Source of the DNA: Enoplosus armatus
Taxonomy: Eukaryota > Chordata > Actinopteri > Centrarchiformes > Enoplosidae
Reading direction: 5' to 3'
Assembly: GCF_043641665.1 (NCBI RefSeq)
Contig: NC_092190.1
Coordinates: 20,759,548 to 20,823,547 of the forward strand
DNA length: 64,000 bases
Shown here: positions 1 through 13,826 of the stretch, piece after piece
Numbering within the stretch: the first letter of the stretch is position 1
Layout: every line of letters starts with the position of its first letter
Position numbers and translations under genes: made by a program
Notes under the pieces: model-generated
Told to the model about the DNA's origin: nothing
Seen by the model: the letters and a program-made list of their open reading frames with translations, nothing else
The model's database searches: none

Positions 1-2889
1 GAGCATAAGCTGTGACTGTTTTATTTCACACCCATTTTTACCAATGTACAACGTTTGTTATCTTTAACACCCCGTTTCTTTGGTGTGCTCTTTTTGAAAC
101 TGACCACAGTGACTTAAACGACTAATCTAATCTAATGAAACATATGTTGCCTGTGTTCATTGTACTATCAGTCCAAGAAATTTCTATACACAAAAGCAGG
201 CTGTGATTTTTTTCCCCCTCTGGTTTTTATTTCATTAGAACATGTGTAATTAGGTTTGGCCTATGTAATGTGTTCAATGCTATGATGACAAATCCAATGA
301 GCATATACTTCAGAACAAGCATTCCCTGACGCCCACAAAGGAATTCTTTCTGAATCTACCAATTAGTGAGTCACGTTCTGAATAATATGCTTAGTTGTGA
401 ATGAGTGAATCTACTGGCAAGGTGATGTTGGCTGTTTTGGAGGCATATGTGAATCACTGCTTATTGCTGGCTTGAGTTGAGCAGTCGCTGACTCAGTGAC
501 AGGCAGCCGGCAGAAGTCCAAATGGGCACGGCGCAGCAGAGGGAACATGTGGGGTTTGAGGTGGAAATGTTACTGCAGTAACAGCAGTGGTGTCTGTGTG
601 CCAGTAGGCAGGGCTGAGCACAGTCACATGAATTGCTCAGCCAGTTCTCTAAATTGCTTGTTTGTGGGTTGTGTGTGAGGTCCTTTTCAAGACATGTGAT
701 AGTGCAAGCCAGTGTGTGCGATATGACTTTGTGTATCTTTTGAAAGAGAACGGGATAAAGAAGTATTTGTGAGAGCCCAATGCAGAGTTCAAACAAGGAC
801 GTTTTTGTGGTGCAGTCTTGTGACAAACACACCATGACAGTGCTTCTATATGCTCTATTCACTGTCTCATGTTACATTTAGATGTAGACTTTATCCAGAG
901 CACAGCCACAATAAACAACTATACTTCCCTCTCTCGCTGCCAATGTTCTATTCAGGGAAGTCTGATTTATTACCGAATGTGAGTTGCTCGGTGCACGGTG
1001 AAAATGTCACTTCATTCTAACGAAATAGCCGTAAATAACGTTCACTAACGCAACGCTAACTTGCTAACTTACCATTAGATGAGTCGACTACCCGTACAGC
1101 TACTGTAGCTAACGTTATGTGGCGCTCAACACGTTCATAAAGTTGTTTTTAGTATGATTGTTTTGACCATGCGTTAGCTTGGTGGCTGGCATGAGCCGCT
1201 CAACACAATATCACATAGGACTAGTCGCTTTTAGATGTTACATATTATACCTTTAAATCCAATATGAATGCAGCAGTGCCCCAGAGACAAAAAATAATAA
1301 TTAAAGACTATTTCAACTAATTAAAAGACACAATGTAAGTGTGCTGCTGTACCTCTTTAATAACATTGATGTGATTGACCGACTACCTAGGGATATGGAG
1401 CTGTTAAGAGCAAACTACACAGAGAAATGAAGGTATAAACCCCCCCTGCATTCAGGTTTATCTCCTGGTCAAAGGCTGGTGCTGTGTCCTAACTCCAATC
1501 CACTGATTATATGAGTTATACTATACACATTGTCTTAGTATACTACTCGCAGTGAACAACACATTAAAAAATCATGCCCTCGCAGCACGACTGCTGGCTT
1601 GGCTTTATCACACATAGACAGGTGTTCTGCCACCACGAGCCTCCAGAACAACTTCAGTGCTCCTTGTCACAGACTCTCTGAGCTCTACTGGAGGGATGAA
1701 CCGCATTCTTTCATTTGATGTCTCGATGATGGTGGTGTCGCTCGGAAATCTGCTATAGGTGTAAAATAAAAAATACATTGAACCTTTTCTCCGTTAGATA
1801 CAGTTTTCATTGAAGTACATGTCATACCGACAAGCTATTATGACATAAAGTGAAAGTCAAGTTTTTAAGTTGAATTCTATTTTAAGCACCACAGCAATAA
1901 AATAACTTTTTTTTTTTTTAACTAGTGCTATCTTATATAGATTTTGTAAATTAAGAGGAAGTATAATTGTTAATTGACACACTGAGTGATTTGTTCCAAA
2001 TGCAGTTCATTTAAAGTGGCGAAATCTATGATGTCATTAAGATATTTAACAGAAGAGTTACAAATGCTTGCTTTTCATTTGGAGGTTAAACACATGAGAT
2101 TGCTGTGTGGGAGCTTTCTTACATAACCAAGTGTTAAACACAAACCTTTCATGTGGAAAAGTAGGCCAGGCAGTTACTTCTGAAGTGTTTCCTCTCTGCT
2201 CTCCTCACCACTTAGCCATTTAGTTGATACTCTCAGCTAAGCTAACTTAAAGTGAGTGCAGCTGTGGAAAACGTTGGAATATCTCGATTAGCAGCGATAC
2301 ATTTATTAATAGTAAAGAACGCAAGTGTCAGAACTACTTTACCCAAGCTGTACATGTACTGCCACAAAACCTTCTCTCTCTCTCGTTCCTTCCCTCCCTG
2401 TCCCCCTTTACATTCCCATCTTCCAAAATCCCATTAGCGGCAACAGTACACAATGTAATGGATATATGTCAGCTCGCCGGTGCCAACTTGTTTCCCTTGC
2501 CGGGGTCAGAAATGGTAGCTTTAGATGTAGTGTTCATAGTGCAGCTCTGGCTCTCCAGTCATGTTAGTGGATCAGTGTCAAAAGGCAGGGGGTCCTGCAT
2601 TGTTCACTTTAAGAAAACAGTCTCACCACAACGTCCATTTGGTAGCTGTTCTGGGACTTTTGATCATATCACATGATCTTCATCTGTATGTGGAATTTAC
2701 ATAGGTGCCGTGGAATTGTAGGTAGAATTTCAGGGTTGTTTTTTTGTTGTTGTTTTTTTTTTAGCACTTTAAGGACTTTTATCTAAGTCTGACTTAAATC
2801 TGCATTAATTGGTTTTCGTGGCCAGCATAACAAGCTGTAAACAACAATGGCTTATTATTACTTTATTCCGAACACGTTTGACGCTGTCT

Positions 2890-3005
2890 CTTTAGCTGCT
2901 AAATGCTCCACTGTGTTCACCAGCTTGGTCTCTAACTGTGTCTGTTTGCCGTTTGGTGTTGGGCAGGTAGGGTACAGTGGGTTTTTAGAGCTTTTTCCCT
3001 GAAAG
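2890..3005 (-). repeat. Dispersed repeat family A, minus-strand copy
   Basis: AGCTGCTAAATGCTCCACTG and GTTCACCAGCTTGG here are the reverse complement of sequence in the copies near 7,985 and 19,010. CTGTGTCTGTTTGCCGTTTG and GGTAGGGTACAGTGGG also correspond to the first part of the 7.9-kb copy. No coding capacity. Confidence 0.75.
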
Positions 3006-6000
3006 TTGCTGGTTATTCATCTTCCTTATTTGACTCTTGTTACATTACCAGTCTTTTCTTGGGCTTACTGAACATGACGGCCCTGCAGGACCCTCCTCGA
3101 TGTTTACCAAACCAAAGAGCCACCTGACAGCACAGTTTATGTGTTCTCATTAACCCTCTTGGATGCTGCTGAGGCCAAGAGGCCAGACGTTAGAGTCTGC
3201 TGTCATTCCAAACAGTAAACAGGAGGCCTGCTGAGGTGCCAGTTTCATGCTAAGTGACGGTGCTGAGGCATAGACAAATATGATTTCATAGTAGCCGTAG
3301 CCTTCTATGTTTTTGTCCCCAAGGAAAAGCGTCTTGTAATGGCTTCTGTAGAAAAGTGTGCGCATCATGCACAATGTTATATCACAGAGGTTTAGATTTG
3401 TGACATCCTACAAAGTGGGGTATTTTAGCCCATTATTGACTTTTTCAATCCAACGTCTGTCAGATGGAGAAGCAAATTTACACTTCCTTTATTCCAATTC
3501 ACTCCAGTCTTTACTATCTTCATGTCATCAACAGATAAGGAAGTTGTGATTTAGAAGTCGATATCAGGAAGAGCTCTCTGCGGTACAAAGCCAGTAAAAG
3601 CTGATTATCACAGGATGGTACCACTTTCCTATCATATCAAGTGCTAGCCCGGCCCACTGAGGAGCGTTAGCTTAGCGAAGTGAAACAAACTAAGCAGTCT
3701 ATTTTCCCCAAAGGAGAGCTTTAAGCTAAGGCAAACGCTAACATAGCATTTTCCAACTCAGTTCACAAAGTGAGCAGTGTGACTTCCAGGAAGTCATTAA
3801 ATGGGAAGGTGGGAGACGGTTTAATTGACACATTGTTAAAATGTTGATGACATGTTTAATCACCATTTTGTTGCTGTGAAATCCCTGAGCGCTGACAGAT
3901 GACAGGAGCCATATGTTTGGCTGATGATTTAAGAAGCACACTCTGGGTTATCAGTAGACCAGGAGTTCAATGAGAACAGTAGCATTACAGTACAGGAGAA
4001 GTCATCAATACACCACTAACTCTCTGTGTACAAAAAATATCTGTCTCATCAGTGCTAATGAGTTGCAAATTCTATCTAAATTCAAAGTATGTTAAGTAAT
4101 GATAATCTAATACATTATTGATCTGATTTTCCTCCAAGGAGGTCAGAGGTTAAGATGAGCAACAGAGCAGCACCCCAGAGGGGATTCAATGTCTTTCTCA
4201 AGGACTAGACTAGAACGTCACTGTTGGATGATTCTGCAGAATCCTTTGATTACATCCAAATGTGTGCTTCCTGTAAGATCTGAGCATGGCAAATATGGTA
4301 CCGTTAAGATTAGGAGAAGACCAAATATGAACGTTAATTGCAGGTCACCACCACCTCCACACCCGTACTTTCCGCCTCGGTAAATAAATGGCACATCATC
4401 CAATATGCACATCATTCCTGGGAACACTGGGCTGGTTGGGGCTTTTACTTCACTTCAAAGACCCAGCTCACTTCTGACCTTATAATTTTGGATCTTTGTT
4501 CCATCTAGAAAGCTAAGATAGATCCTGGGATCCACTAAGGTCAGTAGATTAAAAACCCATGTTTCCTACTATGTTGAAAATGTTCCTATCAAGTTATGCT
4601 TTCATCATTTCAAAGGTGCCCCAGACAGAAGCCCTTAAAGCTGATTTTTTGCAGAATTCGAATTCAGAATTGAAATTCATCATTTGTTCATGCCAACATC
4701 ACAAAATGTGAGGAAATAATCTGCCTTTTGTTGCTGTTGGAAATATTGCACATGCGTCGTGTTTGCGAGAGAGTGTCTGCAGCCATATCTTCTACTGAAG
4801 CCTAATTTTCAAGCCTTATTTTCAGTAGAAGGTGGAAAGTTAATGTGCAAACAGGTAGCGATGTGTGTGTGTCTGTCCAATACTGTCCAGCCTGTGGTGT
4901 AAGCAGCACAGTAGGGTTAATAATGATTCCCTTAGAAGTGTCCTCTCTCTCCTTCTACGTGTTCTCTCCTCTTCTAATCATTCGCTCCAAAACGGACAAA
5001 AAAATCAGCTATTGTCAATGAGGTAACCATTTTTTTTCCCTCTTGGCACCTCTCCTCTGCTCTCTCACTCAGTCTTCAGAGTCTCTCACAAAATAAAATT
5101 GTGTGGTATCTCCTCTTTGTGACCCTTCATTTGGCAGACAAGCGAGCAGAAAAGTAAGCTTGTGCCTATCTCCCTGGCCATTTTGTTCTATTTTCCAATG
5201 CCAGCCTTTCTCTCCTCAAACCTCTGCCCTTGTACAGATACTAAAGGTTTTTATTGATCTCCCATGAACCCCTTCTGACTTCAGCCTGATCCTTCAAGCT
5301 AAGCCTTTTCATGAAACACTGCACATTTAGTGTCCCACATGTTCCAAGGTCACTGGAAGTCTGCAGATTTAAAGGGAGGTGAGACAGAGGAAGGCAGTTT
5401 TTGTGGAGGATGTGCATGGAGATTTTTTTCCAATATTAAAGGAGCAGTGTGGAGTTTCTATTTACATTCAGTGTCACTGAACAAAACGCATTGTGTGTAT
5501 CCTTCAACCCCAACCAAGATCAACCCCTTACTCTTCCATTCATTATGTAATTATGTATAATTACACCTTACCTCTGCTTTCTTTCACTCAAGAAGGAGTT
5601 GAGATATTTACCTACATTACACACAGTAAATAAAGCAATAATATACAAAAATATCACCATTATACCAAATGCAATAAAACATACAAACACATATGATATG
5701 CAAACAATAAAACAGACTTGATTGAAATAATCAATTCATTTGCAGATACATACTGCAAAGAAACTTAAACGACTTATTTTTTTTATTTATATTGTAGGTC
5801 TGTTTTTAAAATGACCTACTTTTTTACTAGATTCTTGAAATATGAAGTATGACAGACTATTCCATTGAGATGTGGCTGTATGCATAACTGTTTATTTCTG
5901 TTTGTTAGCGTCGGTCTTTGAATTGAGGCAACTGTGACCTCTCCTCACCTGCCTTGGCTGTTAATTGTGGATACTTCCAGAAAACAATATTTTTGAATAC

Positions 6001-6561
6001 AAATAAGGTGGTTGTTTTACAGCTTAGACAAAATGTCGTGGTTGTTAAAATAAATAAGGTTCGGTGGAAAGTTTGCTAAATGATTTGAAAACATGGTGTC
6101 TGTGAACCTTTTTCTCAATTTGTAGTAACATGTAGATCAGCTGATTCAACACGCAAGTGCGAGTTCATTGAGAAGCATTTATTCTACCCACAGGCTTTTT
6201 TTTTTTTTTTTTTACAATACAGTTAGCCCCAACTGCACTATTAAAGGGACTGGATTATTCTATGAAAAAAATCAGTCAAACAGAAGAAAAAAATATTTTT
6301 TCCTAAAATTAGAATTTCAAATTTGCCAGTAATATAATCATACTTTTCATTTTCACTTTCCCCATTGGCACAACTGACCGTCTGCTGCTCTGACCTCAAC
6401 GCATCATCACACTGGAGACACGTTACCCCGTCAGTAATGTATTTTATTGAACCAAAGCTTATGCCATTAAAGTATCAGGACAGCTTGCTGGTCAGACTTC
6501 ATGTGTTTTGAGGCTGTGATGGCCCTAATACTCCAGTTAGTGTGTGCACCACTTCTTATAA

Positions 6562-6569
6562 CCCCCCCC

Positions 6570-6608
<39 letters not shown>
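6562..6608 (+). repeat. C-run and (CA)n microsatellite
   Basis: Eleven or so C residues run directly into about 18 CA units. Confidence 0.95.
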
Positions 6609-6613
<5 letters not shown>

Positions 6614-7238
6614 TGGGTATTCGTGTGGAGCAGAGCTATTATCCCCCCTTTAGTCCTCTGAGGCCCTGCGTCTGGTCTCTGGCCGGGGCATTTTAACAGA
6701 TCGCTTTATGTTGCAGCTCAAGTTACACGGTGCCTGTTCTTCGAAGTGCACATCGATATCCCTTCCACATCCATGCTGTTAAACAATTCAGTGAGCTCAC
6801 TGTGTTTGAGGGAGCTTTACACGGATTCAGTGGGAAAGCCATGGAGAAGGAGTCGCTGACATGCAAACACATTGACAACTGGAAATGGAGGTTATACCAC
6901 AGAAAGGTCCACAGTTGGAGGCGTTATCATCAGCGTACTGCTGCTGAATGGGGACGGTGCACCTCCGGGCGTCCTCGCTAGCATCTCCTTTCTGTTTCCC
7001 TCTTTTTTAGATCGGACTCTCAGTATCAGTCTCTGCGCCATCTTTAGAGAAATCCCGGCTCGCTCAAACACACCCACGAGCATGCAGAGTGTCTTACTCT
7101 TCACACGCATCCACTCAGGCAGATACTCACATTGGCCAAGACACACACTCTTACATATGCAGACACACACCCGCTTATTCAGCTTATGTCTGGCTGTGTG
7201 AGCCTCTGGTTAATAACTGTGTTTGTTCTCCTCTGCAG

Positions 7239-7265
7239 ATGCTGGCTCAGGATCAGGAGACGATG
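7239..7265 (+). CDS. tmeff2: tmeff2 27-nt microexon (Gly/Ser/Asp linker)
   Basis: The acceptor is TTCTCCTCTGCAG and the donor is GTAAGA. The exon enters and leaves in phase 1. With one base from the preceding exon it encodes D-A-G-S-G-S-G-D-D and gives the first base of a Gly codon. Human TMEFF2 has the linker TDAGSGSGDG at the same place, between the first and second follistatin modules. The exon is too short for ORF or homology searches and was found by matching this linker. Its length is a multiple of three, so skipping it would keep the frame. The next exon lies 24.5 kb downstream. Confidence 0.88.
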
Positions 7266-7864
7266 GTAAGATTACTCACCTCCTCCTCTTCCTCCTCCTC
7301 TGTTCTAACTCCACATGCGCTGCTTTTTAATATGTTTTTCTGTGCTCATTGTCTTCCTCCACCAAAACTAGGTTTGCAACACAGCAGCATATAAACAGAC
7401 ATGTGAACTGTACGTCCAGAAAATCAAGTTTATTATAAGAAAATTGGATTATTCATGGCCCTAAACATAATACAGTAAAAACATAAAACAAGTTTGATTT
7501 GAATGTACTTGTTCTAATTATCATTAAATCATTAAAAACATCCAAATAATGAACTTATTATTACTATTAAATTATTATAATTGAAATATATTCGTTTTCT
7601 TAATTCGTAATGTTAGGTTGCTACTTTTGAATTTAATGGCATTTGTAAAAATTATTGATTTATTTAAAGCTGCTATAATCAATCATTGTACATTACTAAT
7701 GGATCACATGACTATTTGCATGTGAAGAGGTCACTTGTAGTGTTGAATTTACGGAGAATTATCAGCCAGCTCTGCAGTTCCCCATGGCCCCATAGAGTGT
7801 TAAAGCGTCTTTTAGCACATTGTTTTGGTTTGATGGCCCCCAACTTTAATGTTTTGGTTGAATC

Positions 7865-8075
7865 TCACTGCTGTCATGATGTGTCTGCAGCTGCGGCAGG
7901 CAGCTGTTTTCAGCCATGAAGCTTACAAACCCAGTGTACAATACCTGCCCAGCACTGAACAACAAACAGACAAAGTTAGCAACTAGCTGGTGAACATAGT
8001 GGAGCATTTAGCAGCTAAAGAGCCAGATATTTCAATCAGGAGGCCTACGTTCATCAGGTGGACACACACAGGACC
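7865..8075 (+). repeat. Dispersed repeat family A
   Basis: Includes GCAGGCAGCTGTTTTCAGCC, AACAAACAGACAAAG, TAGCTGGTGAACATAGTGGA and GCATTTAGCAGCTAAAGAGC. It is shared with 2890-3005 (reverse) and 19003-19085. I know this family as common in spiny-rayed fish; its class is uncertain. Confidence 0.75.
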
Positions 8076-11000
8076 CCATATGAAGGCTAATGTGGCCCCA
8101 TATCTGACAGATGTGTAAATACAGTTTGCTAAAACGTTTAAAATAGCAACTTTATAATGTGATAATATGTCAATGTTGTTTACAGCTTGATTCCACTGCC
8201 CCCAAGTCAACATCATTTCAGCTGTCTAATTTGATACGATCAGATGTGATATCATTGTCAAACAACAAAAGAGCTTCTCTGCTAAACATTAACATGCACT
8301 AACCATGTTAATTAAATTTAAAACAGCTAACCTTTTTCAGTCTCTGTCTTATTTGTTTTGCTATATGTAGCTGTGTCAATAGACATTGCATTGCATTATT
8401 ATATTTTGTCAAATCAAAGAGTTCTGAAAAAGCTCTTTGCTCTCAGCTGCTGCTGTGAAGAGTAATGCAACCGTGACAGAAAATTATAATAATGAAAATA
8501 AAGGCTTGTGATGGATTTTTTATGTCAAGCCTCAGCAAGATAATTTTCATATCGAAGGCAGGAAATTATTTGAGAAATTGAAAGCAGGGTTTGGAAAATC
8601 ATCAGCAATTACACAACTTTCGTGTACACGGTTACACAATTCGTAGTTGATGTTTTTTACTAAAACATGCAACATCTTTGGCACAGTCCTTTTGGGACTC
8701 CTAATCTCATCCTGATTAATTTGACCAAGGTTTTTTTTTTGTTGTTGTACAACTAGGAGGCCCCAAATACAAATCCACTTATAAAGAACACATGCACTGC
8801 CTCTATAATTGAAAAAAAGCACTGAAAATACTCTGTCAGGGGTAGTCTCAGAATGACGACATGTTCCTCTTTAGGATTGTGTGGAAGTGGAGGAAGTGTT
8901 ATGTGTTCTCCCTCTCACACTGCTGAGAGAAAGGGAGTAACAGTGGCTGTTTTCTCAGAATGAATGTGTGGACAACACTGCAATTAATAAACACTGGAGC
9001 TGAAAGAGGATGGGAGTTTGAAGGGGGTGATAAGTATGTGAGAGTTTATTGTAATATGATTGGGGTTGCGAGTGACTTTTTATGAATAACTTTTGTGTGA
9101 GTAACTAATCATGTAAAACCTCCAGCTGATTAATAATGTGCCATTCAACTAAGACTTTAATTTGTTGCCTAATTGACTAACAAGACTCAGCTCTAAAGTC
9201 AGGGCAGACAGTACACACTGTAGTCGAGCTCATCTGTCAGTGCATGTTGGTACGCATGCATATATTGGCTCTCGTCCGTCTCTATCTGTCCCCCTGTGTG
9301 TTTACCCATGCAGTTCCTTCATTAACTCTCATGCACGGGGCTTCGGCAAGCATATACGAGAGCGAGATTGGGAAAGAGATTAGTCCTCCAAAAACGACGG
9401 CATACAGACGGATGAACGAGCGGAAATGAAACTGGTGCTAGGTCAACCAGAGAGAGAGAATGAGAGGGTTTTGGTGGTGGGAGGGGGTGGACAAAGAAAT
9501 GGCCCAAGGAAAGTCGCAAAATAGATAACAGAACTGAGGAAACAGGCGGCGAGTGATTCAGAGATGGAGGGAGTGAAGGAGGGCAGACAGCAATAAGTAA
9601 CACGAGGAGGGCAAAAGAAAATGACACACACATTTTCACATACTGTACGTCTTCTGAACACTATTCAGAACATTTGCTGTGCTTTACATTGAACTTTATC
9701 ATTCCCTGTGACGCAGCAGGGTAAGAAGCATGAGCATTAGCACTGTGCTTTGTTTTCTTTTCTTTTTCTTCCTTCAAGTAATGCCATGTAAGCTGGGTCT
9801 AACTCTGTGCTGTGTTGTTTGGTGGGCAAGGATCACACTTCCCTGGGGTGTTTTTGCAGTATTTTATGGCAAGGCAACCATCTTATTTTCCCTGCACTTG
9901 TAAAGAAACAAAGCCTACTCTGAGCTTTCCTTGGGAAAAGTCTAGAATGAAAAGAGTAACGACGAGAGCATAATGTGCTCTAACAAAACAAAAAGATCAA
10001 TAGAATTCTCATAGAATAAATAAATAATCAAATTATTACAACCCTCTGAAAAAACAAAAAAGTCAAATTAGTCAAAAAAGACAAATTGATAGCCTTGTAT
10101 AAACATATAACTCACCTGCATTTGCTAAACCCCTCCCCCAAATCCATTGTCCAATCATAGCTTAGCAACTAGGCATGGCAAAACCTTGCCTAGTTAAGAC
10201 CTTTTCATAACCAAAATTAAAAGTGTAAGGAGTGGATTAAAAAGTGTGTTTCTCTGCTCTAACATTTAGCAGCGTTAGCATGTCCGGCTAACTTCCACAG
10301 AATCCACATACGATTTTACGTGAATGTAAAATGCTCTTTACAAAATTTTGAACAACAACATGCAGACTACTAAAAATTGCATAAAATGAGTGTATTGCTA
10401 TAAAAAAACGGGGTGAAGAGTTTAGTGTCATTGTGCACATTAAAATAGGCCGTCGTCCTCTAAAAACAAGTGAGAAAGTTATTTTCTGAATATCCCCACG
10501 AAAGCTCATAATGAATGCTAACCTTTAAAGACCTCTGGGCGGTTTAAAGTAGGAGCTCGAGAACTGTCCTTATTCTCAAGCTGTCAGATCAATGTGACGA
10601 ATCGATCATTCAGGAGGAAAAGAGACAATTAAGAAAAAATAGCCCGGGGGCAGAGAGGGTATTTGTGCAGTAGAGGAGTGAGAGGCGAAGGAAGAGGGCA
10701 AGGACAGGAGGAGGAGAAACACAAACACACCCTATAAAGATAGAATCATAGCAGAGGTCAGAATAGATGGAGAGATACAGTAGAAGAGTCGGAAGGGAAG
10801 GAGGAGGGGAGTTGGCAGGGGTGGAGAAAGAGGAGAGCTGCTGGTGTTTTATGAGCAGGGGAGAAGGTTAAAGAAAGTGGTTGTAAAAGGCAGGGTGGAC
10901 TCCTATTGAGGAAACCAGCAGTGGAGATCCATCCTGGTAAAAATCAAATGTATTTTAATGGCCAATGATAAATCTACACACATAAAGCTCAGGTCAGCTG

Positions 11001-11346
11001 CGTAGTTGCCAGTTTCATTGGCTGTATATGTGTGAATGTGTGCGTGCAGGGTGCAGGCTAGCTGCAATGCATGTCTGCATTTATGCTTGTCTTCTCTTGT
11101 GAGTTGGTGTTTTTTTTTTTTTTTTTTTGATCTGATAAGTGAGTCAACTGTGCAGGGAGATGCCCTGAGGACATGAGTCTGGTCACATGGCCCCTTTAGT
11201 CAGAATCAGACATTTGTGCAAATCAAATTGTACAGTGGAGAAATTGAATTGCACTCACATGATCGTGGAGGGACAAAGGACAATCAAAGCCTTAAACCTA
11301 AAAGACTTCTGTGTGTACAACAAGTGTATTTTTAAACAAGACTAAG

Positions 11347-12270
11347 AGTCTGCGGCCATGCTAGCAGCTCAGAGAAGCTGCAATACTCATTGTAAAGAAA
11401 AGCAAAGATACAAGTTGTATGTGGTTGGGAAGACATTTCGCTCTTTGCTCCCACTGGCAGGAGTTGGCAGCTGGGGAAGAGTGGGTAGGAGATGCACGTT
11501 CATGTCTGATAAGTTAACAGACACAGATGTTATCACCAGTACCAGTACCGGTTTGCAGCAAATCACTGATCTATCTGACATCCAATCCACAGATAGTATA
11601 CACATAGGAACAAAGGCACAAATCAATACAGGTACCAGGACCTCACGAAAGACACGATACATACAAGACCAATCATGTCTTATGCGTTGTTGACAAGGTA
11701 TAAAGTCAGTTTCTGAACATTTAGGCATGAAGTATTTGAATAAGTAGAAGTATTTATGATATGTATGGTACTGGCTGTAATGTCTGTGCAATTAAAACAA
11801 CATTAGTCTTTTTATTAATGTCTCCCACTGCTCTGAGTTTAGCGCATTACCATGCTAACATTTCCTAATTAGCATAAAGCACAGCTGAGACGGATGGGAC
11901 ACTCATACATTTTGAAAGTATTTGGTCGTACACCAAAGTATTGGACACACTGACATTCTGACTTGATGATGTTGCCAGAGGAAAAGTTAAGGGATCACCA
12001 AAGTTCACAATGACCATGAACGTCTGCGGCAAATTGCACGGCAATCCTTCCAACAGTTGTTGAGACATTATACCACAAATCTCAACCACATGGTGGCACT
12101 AGAGGAAAAGTCAGGGGATCATCAAAGTTATCAGGATTCACTCACGTGAAACCGTGAATGTTTGCACAAAATTGAATGGCAATGCATTCATTCAAGATAT
12201 TTCAGAAGTGGTGGACCGACTGACCAACATTACCATCCCTAGAGCCATGTAGCTAGCATGGCTACAAAAC
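11347..12270 (+). repeat. Non-autonomous DNA-transposon-like element with inverted ends
   Basis: The left end has GGCCATGCTAGCAGCTC (from 11354) and the right end has GCTAGCATGGC (12252-12262) in inverted orientation. Between them are two related units about 124 bases apart: AGAGGAAAAGTTAAGGGATC at 11977 and AGAGGAAAAGTCAGGGGATC at 12101, each followed by sequence ending in ...GGCAAT-C-TTC. I recognise this as one of the commonest teleost repeats. About 400 bases near the left end (roughly 11,400-11,830) do not fit and may be an insertion. No coding capacity. Confidence 0.7.
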
Positions 12271-13700
12271 AGTACATGGAGTTGATCACTAAAAACCTGT
12301 AAAATATTTTAAAAAATGTACGAAAAAGAAGCACATTTCACGTTTCACCTCTAAATGATCTTTCCATATTGAATCCAGCCTGTTTAAATGTTAGTTTGCC
12401 AACCAACTTTAATTATTCACTATCTTTTTAAAATAACTAAATGTACTTTAGGTCAATGCTTTTCTCTGTGGCTTTTTCAATTCAATATTAAATATGTACT
12501 TTTTGACAAATCTTCTTGCCGACCTCAATTAGTCCGAAATAGAACCAGCGAGAATACTGGTTAGGAGCCAGCAGGATACTGCTGCCTCAAGGCCCAAAGT
12601 CAAAGATTTAAACTCTGTCATGCTCTGTGAGCTACTGCCGTTAAAGTGACCTAATTTCACTGCGGTTTCGAGGGGTAACTCTTATCTAAATGAAGTGCTT
12701 TGTCAAGGTCAAAACAGTGTCCCGTAACTTATCAGAGCCATTTTTCAGTTTGAATGGTAAAAAACGACTCCATTATGAGTCCTTAGCGGCAGGGAGAGAG
12801 CATCGGGACTGTCTGCAGTCTAATTACCAGTATTTATGGGGCATTCGTCTAAGTGTCCCTCTGTCTTTTCAGCTACCTGATTTCCTTTGTGTCTCTCTAT
12901 AATTACTCGCTGAGCCTTGTTTTAGCGGAGACTTTTCAAGCACTAGTCCTTCAGCACCGTCAAAAGTATACATTGTGTGTATTAGTATGTTCATGTGCAC
13001 ATGTGCCACACCTCCACTCAGTATTTCACATTTACTTTTCTGAGTGTTGACTAATGAAAGGATAAACACTGCACTTTGCTTAATTGAAATACAATAGCCT
13101 GATTGGGGTAATTAATCTAATGATCAGACCTACAACAGTATGGATTTGCAAGCACTTCATTAATTTGAATTAAGGGGCGAGGCTCCACTATGGTGCAATT
13201 ATGAATTCAATTTCAATTGATCTCCCATGGTCGATATGCAGCAATGCACAAAAATGATTATATGAGGTAGCGCACAACACTATTATTTTATCGACTCTCC
13301 AAATATTGTGGAGCAACGTATTCAATCAAAAGCCTAATGCTCCTGTAATATTAGCTAAGAATAATAAAGAGTAATCTCTGACTGTCTTTAGTGTGCAGGG
13401 AATAGATGTTGGCCATACGGTGACTCTATCTACCTGGTCTGACTCTGGAAACAATGGCAAGTTCGAACAGAATAGAATAGAACAGGATGGTGAGTTAGGT
13501 AAAATAGCTGGCTGACCTGCGGTTCCCCTGGTGATTGTTCCATCCGTCTATTCCCGCTTCAGCAGCCTCCACAATGACGAGCTGCTGCCCTAGTCACACT
13601 GCTATTGCTATGGTAACCAAGTTAGAGGTTTAGGGAAGTGAGTAATCTAATCTTCCCACTTTGTGGCATAGCGATAAGGCTCACCACCGCCAGCCCACCC

Positions 13701-13732
13701 GTGTGTGTGTGTGTGTGTGTATGTGTTTGTGC
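13701..13732 (+). repeat. (GT)n microsatellite
   Basis: Ten GT units followed by imperfect GT repeats. It pairs with the (CA)n array 40-80 bases downstream. Confidence 0.93.
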
Positions 13733-13767
13733 GTGTCCTATTTGGTCATTCTCTGCTGCATGTCTTA

Positions 13768-13777
13768 CTCACACACA

Positions 13778-13822
<45 letters not shown>
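13768..13822 (+). repeat. (CA)n microsatellite
   Basis: A short CA run, one CTCA interruption, then about 21 CA units; complementary to the preceding (GT)n array. Confidence 0.93.

Positions 13823-13826
<4 letters not shown>

Larger units (their letters stand above)
1..7238 (+). other. tmeff2: tmeff2 intron (3' part), no other gene seen
   Basis: No follistatin-1 or other coding exon was recognised here, so this is taken as the end of the intron upstream of the microexon. It holds AT-rich unique sequence, a minus-strand copy of a dispersed repeat at 2890-3005, short poly(T) runs, and a C-run followed by (CA)n at 6562-6608. Open frames on both strands here are short and resemble no protein I know. 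Confidence 0.7.

Noticed and set aside
5424..5560. Possible short repeat starting TTAAAGGAGCAGTGTGGAG
   Set aside because: Similar to a known fish element start, but too diverged and without a visible second end.
11387..11791. 134-residue minus-strand frame
   Set aside because: Lies inside a non-autonomous repeat region and matches nothing recognised.
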